The notes under the pieces: model-generated | What the model was told of the DNA's origin: nothing | Database searches by the model: none | Seen by the model: the letters and a program-made list of their open reading frames with translations, nothing else | Position numbers and translations under genes: made by a program | Assembly (NCBI GenBank): GCA_020635115.1 | Contig: JACKAK010000010.1 | Coordinates: 1-64,000, forward strand | Direction: 5' to 3' | Origin: Halobacteriovoraceae bacterium | GTDB lineage: Bacteria; Bdellovibrionota; Bacteriovoracia; Bacteriovoracales; Bacteriovoracaceae | DNA: 64,000 bases | Shown: positions 26,301-36,285 of the stretch, piece after piece | Numbering within the stretch: position 1 is the first letter of the stretch | Layout: each line of letters opens with the position of its first letter

Positions 26301-29300
26301 TGGACTATTTATCATTACATTAATTATGTTTTTAGCAGGATGTTCTAAAAACGTAGAGGATGTATCTTTCCAAAATGATAGCTCAAGCTTTACTGTCGTA
26401 AAATCTCTAAAAGCAATATCAGTTGAAACAAATATCAAGAAAGCTGATTTAAAAAATCCAAACCTTCTCACTAAAACTGTTGTTATGCTAGCATGTATGA
26501 CAGATACAACTGTCAATCAAAATATTATTAAAAATCACGAGTTTTCAGTGGAGGACGAAACTGGAAAAACTTTAATCTGGGATAGAACAAATTCAGATGG
26601 ATGCCTTCAATGGCAAGAAGATCACTTATTTGATTCATCCATAAAAAAATCCTATGACATTTTAGCACAAAGAATCATCACCGGGCGAGGAGCTTATAAG
26701 GGAAGTAAAACAATTGAATTGGCCTTGAACTTTGGAAAAGATGATGCAGCTCTGGCCGTAAAAGATTTAAGAGTATTCAATAAAGGTGAACTTGATTTCA
26801 GAACCAAACAAGAATTATCATCTCTAAGCACTCACAACGATTATGGACAATATAATGTAAATGATGCTTCTCTCGTGATTAGCGAAGAAGAATATTCTAC
26901 GAATCGAACTGTCTTTAAACTTGATACTTTTTTTACTCTTAGTAAGACCCTTGTTGATAGCAACGGATCTAGCAAAGAAGTTAAACTCAGTGAAGGCGAC
27001 TTCACTGTAGATGCTTATCTTATCGAAAAAAACCGAACATCTAATAAAGTCCGCTCAATTGCAATTGACGTAAACAAAAATGGAACTTGGCAAAATGGGA
27101 TCTACTCTGTTCCATTTGTGTTCGATTTTACGAAAACATTTTCCCCTTCTAATTCTTATCGACAATTTGTTTTTAGAATCAGAAGTGGTGATCAGGAATT
27201 GGCCTCAATAAGATATTCTGCTGATAAAATTGAAAACGATATTCTTAGTGGTTCAATCGCTCGATTACCACTTGGCATGAGCGTCGATCAGTATTTAGGA
27301 TCTACATACGAGGCAGCTTCATTTGGGCGAAATGCTGGTCACGGATTTTACATTTCCGATATTAATGTGGCAAAAGGACGTGATCTGTCAAAGGCCAGAG
27401 ACAATGAACGCGTTCTAAACGTAGTATTTGATATATGTTTAAATAATACCCTGCGCAATGTTCCGGTTAGAGAAGGTCTAGGCTTCACCATAAATTTTGG
27501 GCCTACGCTGACAATTAATAGGCCAAGACAACAAATCGTTCACACCGATACTAAAGGATGCTTTCAAGCTGAGGCCCCGGTTTATTACTCTAGGAGTTCT
27601 CAAGGTAATTGGAAAAACTATATCCTAAAAATTACTTCAAAAGATAAAAAGCTATATAAAGGTATAACCATTAAGAAAAATTTATGCTTTAACCCCAATA
27701 GTGGGAATAAAGATTTCGCAATTGCTAAAAGACCATGCGAAACTGAAAAAATTGATAATACTCCTATAATAGTCATTAATGAAATTAAATATCAATTTAG
27801 AGGAAGTGACCAAACTAGAAACCGTGTGAATCACTATTTAAATTATGAAAGTGGCAAAAGATATCTCTTCGCAATTGACGCCCAGTATGTAACTCCTTAC
27901 GACTTCAGTGGCGATGATGGCATTTCACCGATACCTGACGGTAAATATAAATTAAGGTTAGTCGTTGCTCACCCAAAATCTGTTAGCAATGTTTATCTCT
28001 CAATGAATATGATTGAACTTGAAAATATTGAAAAGGTGATTAAATCACAATACGACCCTTATTTTTCTTTTTATGACATTTTCTCTGATAAAAAGTTTAA
28101 AGACTCCTTTCAATTTGAACAACTATCTGACTATGATGCTTTTGTTCTTTTCGGTGCCAATAATGGAAGAGAAAGAACATCAAAAATTAAAGAAAAATTA
28201 GAACTAGGTGCAAGAAGACATAAACTTCTAAACAAAGAAGAAAAAGTAAACTTAGAAAAAGATTATGAATTCCTAAGTGCATTTGAGGGCGTTGTATCTG
28301 CTCATGACGGTAAAATTTATATAGATTCTGAAAACGGAAATGAAAAAATTGTTCTTCCGTACTTTTTCTCTGATCTTACAAAACTTCTTCATCGAAATGA
28401 GCTTATACTTGAATTAGAAAAAGATGATGGTGACAAGAAAATTAAATCCCTCATGGCCAGAATTCCTTTTGAAGGACTTGATGAGGGATCAATTAAAATT
28501 AACACTGAGCAAATATATGAACAAATTGAAAATCCAAATATATTGTACTCCGGTGATAATTTGATCGTAGAGCGTTCTTTAGAAGAACTTGTTAAAAACA
28601 TTATAGACCAACGAGAAGCTGACTTTAATGTTGATAATAAAAACTCTAATTACAATTCTTTAACATTTTTCAGACGAGAAATGAAAAAATTAGACGAAAA
28701 ATTCTATCAAATGAGACTGATTGAAGAAAGGCCTAGACATCTAAATTGGTCAATTAAACAACTTAATGACAAAATACTAAACAAACGATTATATCCAGAC
28801 GTTTCTCAACTTAAAAAGTTTCGAATGGCCATGGCCGGTGTTCAGATTTTTGAAGATGCCGGACAGAAATTTCTCTACTCTGATGACATCGAAAATTATG
28901 AAAACGAAAAGAAAGCTTACATTGAACATCTAGGCCTAAGTGATTATTCAGAATTGCAAGAAAAGGAAATCGAAACTTTTATCCATTTTCATGATGAATC
29001 TTTTTTTGAACAAACATCTAGAAATTTGATTGAAACTTATCAAAACAATGATACACAAAAAAATGATTTAACCCAGTTATTAAAATCCTCAGCTCTTGAG
29101 GCCATGCAAAAATTATGCTTGATTTTCTTTGACCCTATAGAACAGAGTTCTTTCTCTGCAGGGTTCAAAAATATTGTAGGTCGAAATTACAAAGAATGTA
29201 TAAAAAATCCGAAAGAATATATTATTTTCAGCCCATCTATTCATATTAGTGAAGTAAAACAAGATGCTCCGGTCAATGTTGTTCATCAAGATATATTAAC

Positions 29301-30201
29301 TTTATCTGAGGGAGAGTCCTTCTTTAATGCTCATGGCGTGCGCGAGGCCAACAACACTGGTTCTCGAAGAAGTGTATACAACTTTACTGGAATTGCTGGA
29401 ACAGCAACGATGGACCTCAATTTATGGACAAAATCAATCAACGAATTGAAAACAATTTTTAAGTCTGACAGTATACCCATGCATCGGGCCACAGTTGGAA
29501 TTGATGGTAAGGCCGGGGTAAACTGGGAAGGCGTTAACTATACCACAAATGAAAGTGGTAAATACATGATGAGTATGGAAAGACTATTTGTACAAGAAGT
29601 AACTGAGTATTTGTTCAGCCACGCTCGATTACAATTTCAGGTGAAAGCCAGAAACTGTGTACTCATTACTGCTCGTGAAGAAATCAGACCTGGACCAAAT
29701 ATTAGAGAGGCCATTTTTGAAACGTTAAACCTTTCTGATGATAATCCTCTGGTTAAATTTTTTGGCAAAAATGGTTCAGACTGCTTTGAGTGCACAAAAA
29801 ATCAATTGAAAAAATACCGCTCCAGTCCTATTAGAATTCACCTCTGTACAGAAGAAGAAAATAATCGTTTTGTCCAAGAAGACTGGTTTTTCTTAACCAA
29901 TAAAAATGGTAATGAAGAAACTGGTCTGATCGACTATGATAAGAGAAATATCGCTTTGGCCGTAAGAGGAAGTTATAATTTCTATAATTTTTGGGAAAAT
30001 CTAAAAGGAAAGAAAATGTCCGAAGTTATTCAAAGAGCAAATGATCATGGACTCGGTGATATTGGCGTGCATTCCCTGAATGAATTAAATAGAAGAAATT
30101 TTCCTGTCCCCTTCAAAGGTTCTACAAGAGGGGCCATTCCTGGCGTTATTTTACCAAACCCATGGGAAACCTACATTATGGGTAATGGGTTTAAGAGGTA
30201 A
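26290..30201 (+). CDS. Giant lipoprotein of unknown function
   Basis: The ATG at 26290 follows GAGGA and yields a textbook lipoprotein signal with lipobox LAGC (Cys about residue 18); the upstream in-frame ATG at 26260 would disrupt it. 1304 residues, mostly beta-rich in the first 600 (several Ig/carboxypeptidase-regulatory-like repeats are suggested by segments such as GRDLSKARDNERVLNVVFD), then a charged helical section (about 650-960) and a beta-rich C-terminal region with several cysteines ending in MGNGFKR. No known domain is certain. Coupled to the preceding outer-membrane protein, and 6 bases before the NIF3-like gene. Probably part of a predator envelope complex; that is inference. 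Confidence 0.75.
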   Translation: MNFNGLFIITLIMFLAGCSKNVEDVSFQNDSSSFTVVKSLKAISVETNIKKADLKNPNLLTKTVVMLACMTDTTVNQNIIKNHEFSVEDETGKTLIWDRTNSDGCLQWQEDHLFDSSIKKSYDILAQRIITGRGAYKGSKTIELALNFGKDDAALAVKDLRVFNKGELDFRTKQELSSLSTHNDYGQYNVNDASLVISEEEYSTNRTVFKLDTFFTLSKTLVDSNGSSKEVKLSEGDFTVDAYLIEKNRTSNKVRSIAIDVNKNGTWQNGIYSVPFVFDFTKTFSPSNSYRQFVFRIRSGDQELASIRYSADKIENDILSGSIARLPLGMSVDQYLGSTYEAASFGRNAGHGFYISDINVAKGRDLSKARDNERVLNVVFDICLNNTLRNVPVREGLGFTINFGPTLTINRPRQQIVHTDTKGCFQAEAPVYYSRSSQGNWKNYILKITSKDKKLYKGITIKKNLCFNPNSGNKDFAIAKRPCETEKIDNTPIIVINEIKYQFRGSDQTRNRVNHYLNYESGKRYLFAIDAQYVTPYDFSGDDGISPIPDGKYKLRLVVAHPKSVSNVYLSMNMIELENIEKVIKSQYDPYFSFYDIFSDKKFKDSFQFEQLSDYDAFVLFGANNGRERTSKIKEKLELGARRHKLLNKEEKVNLEKDYEFLSAFEGVVSAHDGKIYIDSENGNEKIVLPYFFSDLTKLLHRNELILELEKDDGDKKIKSLMARIPFEGLDEGSIKINTEQIYEQIENPNILYSGDNLIVERSLEELVKNIIDQREADFNVDNKNSNYNSLTFFRREMKKLDEKFYQMRLIEERPRHLNWSIKQLNDKILNKRLYPDVSQLKKFRMAMAGVQIFEDAGQKFLYSDDIENYENEKKAYIEHLGLSDYSELQEKEIETFIHFHDESFFEQTSRNLIETYQNNDTQKNDLTQLLKSSALEAMQKLCLIFFDPIEQSSFSAGFKNIVGRNYKECIKNPKEYIIFSPSIHISEVKQDAPVNVVHQDILTLSEGESFFNAHGVREANNTGSRRSVYNFTGIAGTATMDLNLWTKSINELKTIFKSDSIPMHRATVGIDGKAGVNWEGVNYTTNESGKYMMSMERLFVQEVTEYLFSHARLQFQVKARNCVLITAREEIRPGPNIREAIFETLNLSDDNPLVKFFGKNGSDCFECTKNQLKKYRSSPIRIHLCTEEENNRFVQEDWFFLTNKNGNEETGLIDYDKRNIALAVRGSYNFYNFWENLKGKKMSEVIQRANDHGLGDIGVHSLNELNRRNFPVPFKGSTRGAIPGVILPNPWETYIMGNGFKR

Positions 30202-30207
30202 ATAAAG

Positions 30208-30519
30208 ATGCTTTTTCAAGTGTGGGTTTACATCCCTAAAGAAAATAAGGAAGAAGTAAAAAGTGCTGTTTTCCAAAAAGGTGGCGGAAAAATTGGCAAT
30301 TATGACTCATGTTGTTTTGAAATAGAAGGCACAGGCCAGTATCGTCCCTTAGATGGTGCAAACCCCCATATTGGTTTAATCAATCAAGTTGAACATGTAC
30401 AAGAGGTAAAGGTGGAGTTTATCTGTCATGAAGATGATCTTCAAAAAGTAATTCATTCTATGAAAAAAGCACACCCCTATGAGGAAGTTGCCTATGGAGT
30501 GGTTCAACTCTATAATTGA
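30208..30519 (+). CDS. Stand-alone NIF3/YqfO insert-domain protein (CutA/PII-like)
   Basis: 103 residues corresponding to the small ferredoxin-like domain inserted in YqfO/NIF3 proteins: FQVWVYIPKENKEEVKSAV, GKIGNYDSCCFEIEGTGQYRP and AHPYEEVAYGVVQL. Free-standing versions are common in proteobacteria; a metabolite- or metal-binding role is assumed but not shown. ATG after GAGG, 6 bases downstream of the giant lipoprotein gene, so transcribed with it, although it is cytoplasmic and unrelated in kind. Confidence 0.88.
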   Translation: MLFQVWVYIPKENKEEVKSAVFQKGGGKIGNYDSCCFEIEGTGQYRPLDGANPHIGLINQVEHVQEVKVEFICHEDDLQKVIHSMKKAHPYEEVAYGVVQLYN

Positions 30520-30557
30520 TCTCTCTATAAATTCAAGCGGCACAAGGAGTGCGCCAA

Positions 30558-31253
30558 ATGGTAAAAATAATTGTAGCTTTTTTTATTCTATTTAAAAGTA
30601 GTATCGCCCAAGTTAAGTACAAGAAATCAAGATGGGAAGAAAAAACACTATCTCATAAGGACCAATTATTAAAATTTTCAATGCGAAATAGAAAATACGA
30701 AGTACATTTTAAAGATGGATACGTTACTTATGGAACAAGGTCGACTTTTATAGTAGAAACAACTGACGAAATTGCACTTCCTCAGTATGCAATTAGACAA
30801 TATGTTAAAGGTGAAGTCTATTCGAGTGAAATCGTAAACGGTAGACTAGAAAAGTATTATAATTACAAAATAAAATCAAAAGGAAAACTTCTAACTTTCA
30901 AATTAAAGGACTTCGTTGTTGAAGGTCAATTTGACAGTGAAATCTTAGGACATGTAGAAAAAAATACTACTCCTAATTTTTACTATAAAGTACCTTTTTC
31001 ACCTTTTGACATCGATAGTGAACGTTATGATTATTTAGGAGCACTTAAAGAGTATGAACTTCGATCATTTTTTTACCTTAATTTTTGGTCTCCGCAATTT
31101 TATAAGTCAAATGGTTTTGCAAAAAATGTAGACGTAGAATATAAAACATGCCTTGTCTATCTACCTGATTTGTCCAACGATTTGGCCTGTTTTGAATGGA
31201 ATGAAAAAGGAATCTATGATCTCAAATACATTTTAGATCCTAACAAAATCTAA
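30558..31253 (+). CDS. Exported protein, unknown
   Basis: The ATG at 30558, 8 bases after AAGGAG, gives a signal peptide of about 18 residues (ends IAQ). The frame can also be read from a GTG at 30549, which lies within the ribosome site. The mature protein is basic, beta-rich (EVHFKDGYVTYGTRSTFIVE, YYNYKIKSKGKLLTFKLKDFVVEGQ) and carries two cysteines near the C-terminus. The DUF3108-like periplasmic pattern is possible but not firm. Same strand and close spacing as the rest of the envelope run. Confidence 0.65.
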   Translation: MVKIIVAFFILFKSSIAQVKYKKSRWEEKTLSHKDQLLKFSMRNRKYEVHFKDGYVTYGTRSTFIVETTDEIALPQYAIRQYVKGEVYSSEIVNGRLEKYYNYKIKSKGKLLTFKLKDFVVEGQFDSEILGHVEKNTTPNFYYKVPFSPFDIDSERYDYLGALKEYELRSFFYLNFWSPQFYKSNGFAKNVDVEYKTCLVYLPDLSNDLACFEWNEKGIYDLKYILDPNKI

Positions 31254-31342
31254 CACCTTTCATTTTATTCTAATTTGGCCTCCAAATATTTTTAATTTAC
31301 TGCAGGATTTCGTATAATTCAACCTAGACTGGAGGGCAAAAA

Positions 31343-33610
31343 ATGCTAGGTTATGCTATTTTATTTTTTTTTCTTTGCTTTAATCAAATTTCTCTTGCTG
31401 AGGTTTCTTCTCCTCTTAAAAGTTGCGAACAAAGTTCTACCCATTCTAGTCTACAGTCACAAGTGATCGACGATGAAGATAATATTTCATTTTCAATTTC
31501 TACTGCCCCAAACTCTTTTGGCCCTATCGGAAATATGGCACTAGACTTTACGCTTCCCAGAATTCAAAAATACTTACTCAATATGGATCACCAAGAATTT
31601 GGTCTCACACAGTCAGAATTTGAGGCCTGTGAAGACTTTTCAGATAAATGCTCAAAAAAAATATCACACAAATGTAATACAGAAAATATTTCAAAACTTG
31701 ATATCAATAATGCTTGGAAATTTTGTCCTGGTATTCCAAGTGCATTTATCCCTGTTGACAAGAGAGAAGGTGTTAGTGCATTCAAACCGTTTCCTTCTCA
31801 CGTTTTAATAAAAAATATGAAAGTTAGCGGATTCAATATAAATCAAAAGAGATTTTTCTGCAATGATCAACGTTGTCAACTTGACCTTAGTATCGGTGAG
31901 TTTCAAATAGATTTCGATTTTGAAATAAAAGCAAAAATTGAAATAGAAGAATTTATAAAAATCAGAAATATTAGGCTCAAAATCCAACCGAGTCAGAATG
32001 TGTTTCCAAAACTCATTTTAGGAGGAAGATTTGAGTATGCAAAAAATCTTGACCGCGTGATTGTATTTGATCCTGAACTTTCAGGATTTGACTTCCCTCC
32101 AGATTCAATAAAACTCAGAGTATCAGATCCCGAAAATGATTTTGAAAATGCATTATCAAAATCACTATTTAATGGATTAACAAATGGACTTTCAAGATTA
32201 AATAAAAATTCTAAATCATTTCATTTCTTTACGATGATGCTTGAAGATCTCATTATACCGCAAATTCATAAAAACATTCAAACAGCAATTAATGAAGTTC
32301 CTATTTTTCAAAAACCTCTAAGTGCAAATATTCCATTAATAAATTTTCAAGAACTCATAGATATTCAAAAAATCGAAAATGTCTTCTACAAACAAATAAA
32401 AGTTTTTAATAAATTTATTAAAAAACTTGATCAAGTTGATGATTTTGTTAAATTACAAAAATGGGCATGGTTAAATCCTTCTTTTTCAACTAGAACAGAA
32501 AAATTTTTAAAACTTGTTAAAACTCTTAGTACTATTGAGCCCTTGCTTGTCAATCAAGATTCCAATCCCCAATTTGAAGGTAAAAACTTAATTGAAATAT
32601 ATGCAAATGTTCTTATTCATTATAGGGATAAACTCTCTGAAAAGTTGGATGATTTGGCCTATGAATTCGAAAGAGAACTTGATAAGAAAATACCAGTAAT
32701 AGTTCAGCGACATGAATTAAATAGAAAAACGACTCCTCGAAGAATCTTAAATAGCTACGATAGAAAATTGCAAACTGTTGAAAAAAATATTAATAAATTA
32801 AAAGAAATTGAAAAATCATTGGAAACAAGCACACAGACAAAATACCTGAAAACTGAAATCATTGGAAAATGTAATGGTCGTATAAACAAAAATGATCCTT
32901 TCAATATAGGTCTAGAAGTTTTATCAAGAGATAGTAAACATCATATCAAGGGTACTGCTTGGAAAGATATTCCCAAAATTCATCCTGCAGAAAGTGATCT
33001 GGTCGTTCAGTTCTCGTTGAATATGATTAATAGTTATCTTGAAGCTATGACCAAAGAAGATCTTTTTAATATATGTACGACTGCTCAGAAAAATGAAACC
33101 TGTTCTTCATCTGAACGGATTACCTCAATTGCTTTAATCACTTTGCTATGGCCATTTGATAAATATGGAAATCAACTTGTTTTTAGAAAGGCCCCACGAA
33201 TTGAATATAGTGAAGTTAAAAAACTATTTTTTATAAAATATGAATTTCAACAAGATTTTTTTGTTTTACACCCTGAATTCATGAAAATTCCGGGAATAAC
33301 TTCAATTCTTAGATCTTTTCCCAAAGGGAAACTCTGGTTTAAGTTCAAAATTGAAAATAATCTCATTCAATTTGAACCACAAGAAATTGACAATAAATTC
33401 TCAATCAAAGAACTAGATATCTTAAACATACTTTTTATGCCTGTTCAAATTACCACTTTGATTATAAAAAATTTAATTGTTTATTCATTTGAAAAAATAC
33501 TAACAAAAATGTTTGAAACTAATTTCGAAACGGGAAAATATTTTACAATTGAAGAAATTGATGGATCAAATTCAACACTATATCTCAAATTAAAACTCAT
33601 CAAAAAATAG
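31343..33610 (+). CDS. Large exported protein, possibly lipid-binding (TULIP-like)
   Basis: ATG after GGAGG; signal peptide about 1-19 (ends SLA). Residues 60-330 alternate long amphipathic strands and a helix that begins IGNMALDFTLPRIQKYL, with three Cys-containing segments, recalling lipid-carrier folds (BPI/SMP, TULIP); this is inference from pattern only. The middle is a helical, charged region (about 350-500), followed by a second strand-rich part that starts again with a long hydrophobic strand and ends in LKLKLIKK. Gene at 33618 begins 7 bases later and has a similar character, so they probably form a pair. Confidence 0.65.
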   Translation: MLGYAILFFFLCFNQISLAEVSSPLKSCEQSSTHSSLQSQVIDDEDNISFSISTAPNSFGPIGNMALDFTLPRIQKYLLNMDHQEFGLTQSEFEACEDFSDKCSKKISHKCNTENISKLDINNAWKFCPGIPSAFIPVDKREGVSAFKPFPSHVLIKNMKVSGFNINQKRFFCNDQRCQLDLSIGEFQIDFDFEIKAKIEIEEFIKIRNIRLKIQPSQNVFPKLILGGRFEYAKNLDRVIVFDPELSGFDFPPDSIKLRVSDPENDFENALSKSLFNGLTNGLSRLNKNSKSFHFFTMMLEDLIIPQIHKNIQTAINEVPIFQKPLSANIPLINFQELIDIQKIENVFYKQIKVFNKFIKKLDQVDDFVKLQKWAWLNPSFSTRTEKFLKLVKTLSTIEPLLVNQDSNPQFEGKNLIEIYANVLIHYRDKLSEKLDDLAYEFERELDKKIPVIVQRHELNRKTTPRRILNSYDRKLQTVEKNINKLKEIEKSLETSTQTKYLKTEIIGKCNGRINKNDPFNIGLEVLSRDSKHHIKGTAWKDIPKIHPAESDLVVQFSLNMINSYLEAMTKEDLFNICTTAQKNETCSSSERITSIALITLLWPFDKYGNQLVFRKAPRIEYSEVKKLFFIKYEFQQDFFVLHPEFMKIPGITSILRSFPKGKLWFKFKIENNLIQFEPQEIDNKFSIKELDILNILFMPVQITTLIIKNLIVYSFEKILTKMFETNFETGKYFTIEEIDGSNSTLYLKLKLIKK

Positions 33611-33617
33611 GTATAAT

Positions 33618-34625
33618 ATGTATCGAATATTTTTTGCCATTACTTTGATTCTATTGCAAAATTCAACGTTTTGCCAAAAATATCTTAATGAAGAAGAAAA
33701 AGTTAAGTTGCTTAAAGAAATTGCAAATGAATTTATATCAACAGCTCAGACCCTTATACTCTCTCTTCCCAATCAAGAATTCTTATGGGAGCAGGATCAG
33801 TCAATTTGTCCAATGGATGAGTTCTTAGAGATGGGCATAATTGATAAGTATTCAAATTGCTACCCCTATATTCCAATGATGATTTCACCTAAAAGTTTAA
33901 ATGGGAATATATTTAATTTTTATAAAATAGATCCTGTAAATGTTTTGCTCAAAAAGCTAGAAGTCGTTGAATTTGAAATCGATGAAATTACCTATGAAAA
34001 AGAATTTGAAAATTACTATATTGTCATCCCCCTGAAAAAAATTAAATTAAAGGGAGAAGTTAAAATACACTCAATCATTTCAAATAAAATTTTGATGCAC
34101 TCAGATTCAATAGGCCTTGAAATTAACAGTACCCAAGCAAAAAAACTAAGATTTTACCTTGGAACTCATTTTGTAGATAACACTCCAGTTTTCAATCTCA
34201 GTCTTTCAAAACTTTTTATCCCTGACGGAATAGGTGCTTTATCCCTAGAATTAAATGAATTAGAGATCTTAAAATTAAATGAAAAAATTGCTACAGATTT
34301 GACCGAAAAACTATATGACCGATATAAAGGAAAAAAAATAGGCCCAAAAGGTCGTAGCGTTAGCGTCACATCAAAAGAACAATTATATGAGCTGTTTCTC
34401 AATCGGCTGAAAAACAAAGATGATCATTTTTTTCAAAAATCTAGAATATTAAAAAAAGAACTTAAAAAATCAAAACTTCTTGTCTATTCAAAGTTTTTTT
34501 CAGGTGATGTTCACGGTTATAAGTTATTTAAATTTTTAAATAAAGCATTTGCAAAATTATCCGGAAATCAAAGATTTATGAATTATGTATCAAGACAAAT
34601 CACACGACTTATTCAGGAGGAGTAG
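33618..34625 (+). CDS. Exported protein, partner of the preceding gene
   Basis: Signal peptide about 1-20. The mature part repeats the amphipathic-strand pattern of the upstream protein (LEVVEFEIDEITYEKEF, YIVIPLKKIKLKGEVKIHSI, SLELNELEILKLNEKIAT). Two cysteines are near residues 70-85. Not recognised. Only 7 bases after the preceding stop, which indicates one transcript and perhaps one complex. Confidence 0.65.
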   Translation: MYRIFFAITLILLQNSTFCQKYLNEEEKVKLLKEIANEFISTAQTLILSLPNQEFLWEQDQSICPMDEFLEMGIIDKYSNCYPYIPMMISPKSLNGNIFNFYKIDPVNVLLKKLEVVEFEIDEITYEKEFENYYIVIPLKKIKLKGEVKIHSIISNKILMHSDSIGLEINSTQAKKLRFYLGTHFVDNTPVFNLSLSKLFIPDGIGALSLELNELEILKLNEKIATDLTEKLYDRYKGKKIGPKGRSVSVTSKEQLYELFLNRLKNKDDHFFQKSRILKKELKKSKLLVYSKFFSGDVHGYKLFKFLNKAFAKLSGNQRFMNYVSRQITRLIQEE

Positions 34626-34768
34626 AGTCAATTATTCTGATATACTTTATAAAATAGAAACAAATATTCTTGTATTTATCTCCAAAAATTCACCAAAAAA
34701 GATAAACAAAAATTAATATTTCGCAAATTTTCTCATTTATGTTAGTTTGGCCTTATCTGAAGGTATTT

Positions 34769-35740
34769 ATGAAACATGTTTATTTAATTTTCTTCCTTTT
34801 CACTTCCAACACATTTCTCTATTCTTCTACAAATGATTTAAATCTCAAAAAAGAAATCTATTCTTTAAATATGAAAAATCCAATGGCATCTCTTCCTCTG
34901 GCCAGCAATATAAAATCTTTCTCAAGACAAATTGATAAATCTCAACTCAATAATGCGACAAAACAATTTTTTATATATTTAGGTACAAATAAGGATGAAG
35001 AGTTTAATAAATCTAAAAGATTAATTGATCAACTACTTGATGAAGGTGCAAAAGTTCGGATGTCAGATATTCAAAATCTTCTTCAAACTGCAACTCGAGT
35101 TAAAGATGATCATCTTTCAATCTATAAAGAAGTACTTAGCGATTTAATACATCATCATTCAGTTACCCCAGACATGTTGATTTCTGATAAGTATTCTGTT
35201 TTTGAGTTTATGCTTGAAAACACTGTTCTCAAAGAGGCCTACGAGGTTATCTCTCAAAGAAATGATATTGACGTCAATTTTGAAGGAGGTAGAACCAAAA
35301 ATATACTGTACTACTGCTCTTCCAATATAAAAAAATGTAAGTTTATCAGGCAATTTTTCAAATATTTCTCTGAAAGAATAGATATAAATTTTAAATCAAA
35401 ACATTCAACTAGGCCCAATATACTGTTTGAAATTGCTGACCAAATACAACAAGACAAGTCTAGATTCAATCCTCAAATGAATTATACTGAGTTTGTTCAC
35501 TCTATTTTTACATATTTTTATCAAGAACCTTCAAGTTCTAATGGAAAAATAGACGTCAATACCTTACATGATGAATTGAGAGTTCCTTTTACTTTTATCT
35601 ATAAGGTTCATGGATACAATTTTCTTGTAAATATGATTGAAAAGAAATTTTCTATCCATATAGATGAAAAGGCTTTCATAAGATGGAATTATGAGAGGGA
35701 AATTAAAGTTCTTACAGATTTTTGGAACGACCTCTTTTAG
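34769..35740 (+). CDS. Exported helical-repeat protein, unknown
   Basis: The ATG at 34769 follows GAAGG and gives a signal peptide ending in LYSS; an ATG at 34739 would place charged and Trp residues before it. The mature part consists of paired helices with loop cysteines and patterns such as LIDQLLDEGAKVRMSDIQNLL and VISQRNDIDVNFEGGRTKNILYY, somewhat like degenerate ankyrin repeats. Function unknown. Confidence 0.62.
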   Translation: MKHVYLIFFLFTSNTFLYSSTNDLNLKKEIYSLNMKNPMASLPLASNIKSFSRQIDKSQLNNATKQFFIYLGTNKDEEFNKSKRLIDQLLDEGAKVRMSDIQNLLQTATRVKDDHLSIYKEVLSDLIHHHSVTPDMLISDKYSVFEFMLENTVLKEAYEVISQRNDIDVNFEGGRTKNILYYCSSNIKKCKFIRQFFKYFSERIDINFKSKHSTRPNILFEIADQIQQDKSRFNPQMNYTEFVHSIFTYFYQEPSSSNGKIDVNTLHDELRVPFTFIYKVHGYNFLVNMIEKKFSIHIDEKAFIRWNYEREIKVLTDFWNDLF

Positions 35741-35815
35741 GCCAGTATTTTCAAGACCTTATTTAAACTCAAGTAATTCACTCTGAATTCCGATAACTTA
35801 TTAAAGGAGTCTGAT

Positions 35816-36274
35816 ATGTCCTTTGGATGTTATGGGAAACATATTCTAAAACTAAGTTTTTTTGTGGCCCTTTGCTGTCAATTATTAGCAGATGATCAGG
35901 CAAAAAAGATTGTCTCTTCAAAACATTTTTCTCACCCTAAAAGAGAGGTTTCCGTCATCATAGGCCCTGAGAGCTATTATCCAAATAAATTTTTATTTTA
36001 TAAAAATGAAGAAGTTACTTTTTATTTTACTAGCATAAACAGTATTGCTTCTTGTGTATTATTTCCTAAATACCAGCTGTATTTGGGTGTTAAAAAAAAT
36101 GAAATTATCGAACAGAAAATTGTTTTTGATGAGGAAGGAATAATCGAATTTTATTGCCCAACTGGTAATATAAAATCTCAAATTACTGTAATCGAACATC
36201 CTGAATTAACCAGAGAAAGAGAACGAAAAAGAGAACTGGCCGGCCAGAAAAAGAAAGTATGGATGCCAGAGTAA
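35816..36274 (+). CDS. Exported cupredoxin-like protein
   Basis: ATG after AAAGGAG. Signal peptide about residues 1-25. The cupredoxin-like pattern is a first strand (VSVIIGPESYYPNKF), FYKNEEVTFYFTSINSIASC, then EEGIIEFYCPTGNIKSQITVIE. The Cys at about 73 and the Cys in YCPTG are kept, but the usual His copper ligands are not evident, so copper binding is doubtful. The C-terminal tail is basic. Eleven bases before cpaF, so the two share a transcript; small exported cupredoxin-fold proteins of this type recur in Bdellovibrionota. Confidence 0.65.
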   Translation: MSFGCYGKHILKLSFFVALCCQLLADDQAKKIVSSKHFSHPKREVSVIIGPESYYPNKFLFYKNEEVTFYFTSINSIASCVLFPKYQLYLGVKKNEIIEQKIVFDEEGIIEFYCPTGNIKSQITVIEHPELTRERERKRELAGQKKKVWMPE

Positions 36275-36285
36275 GAGGAGAATAA

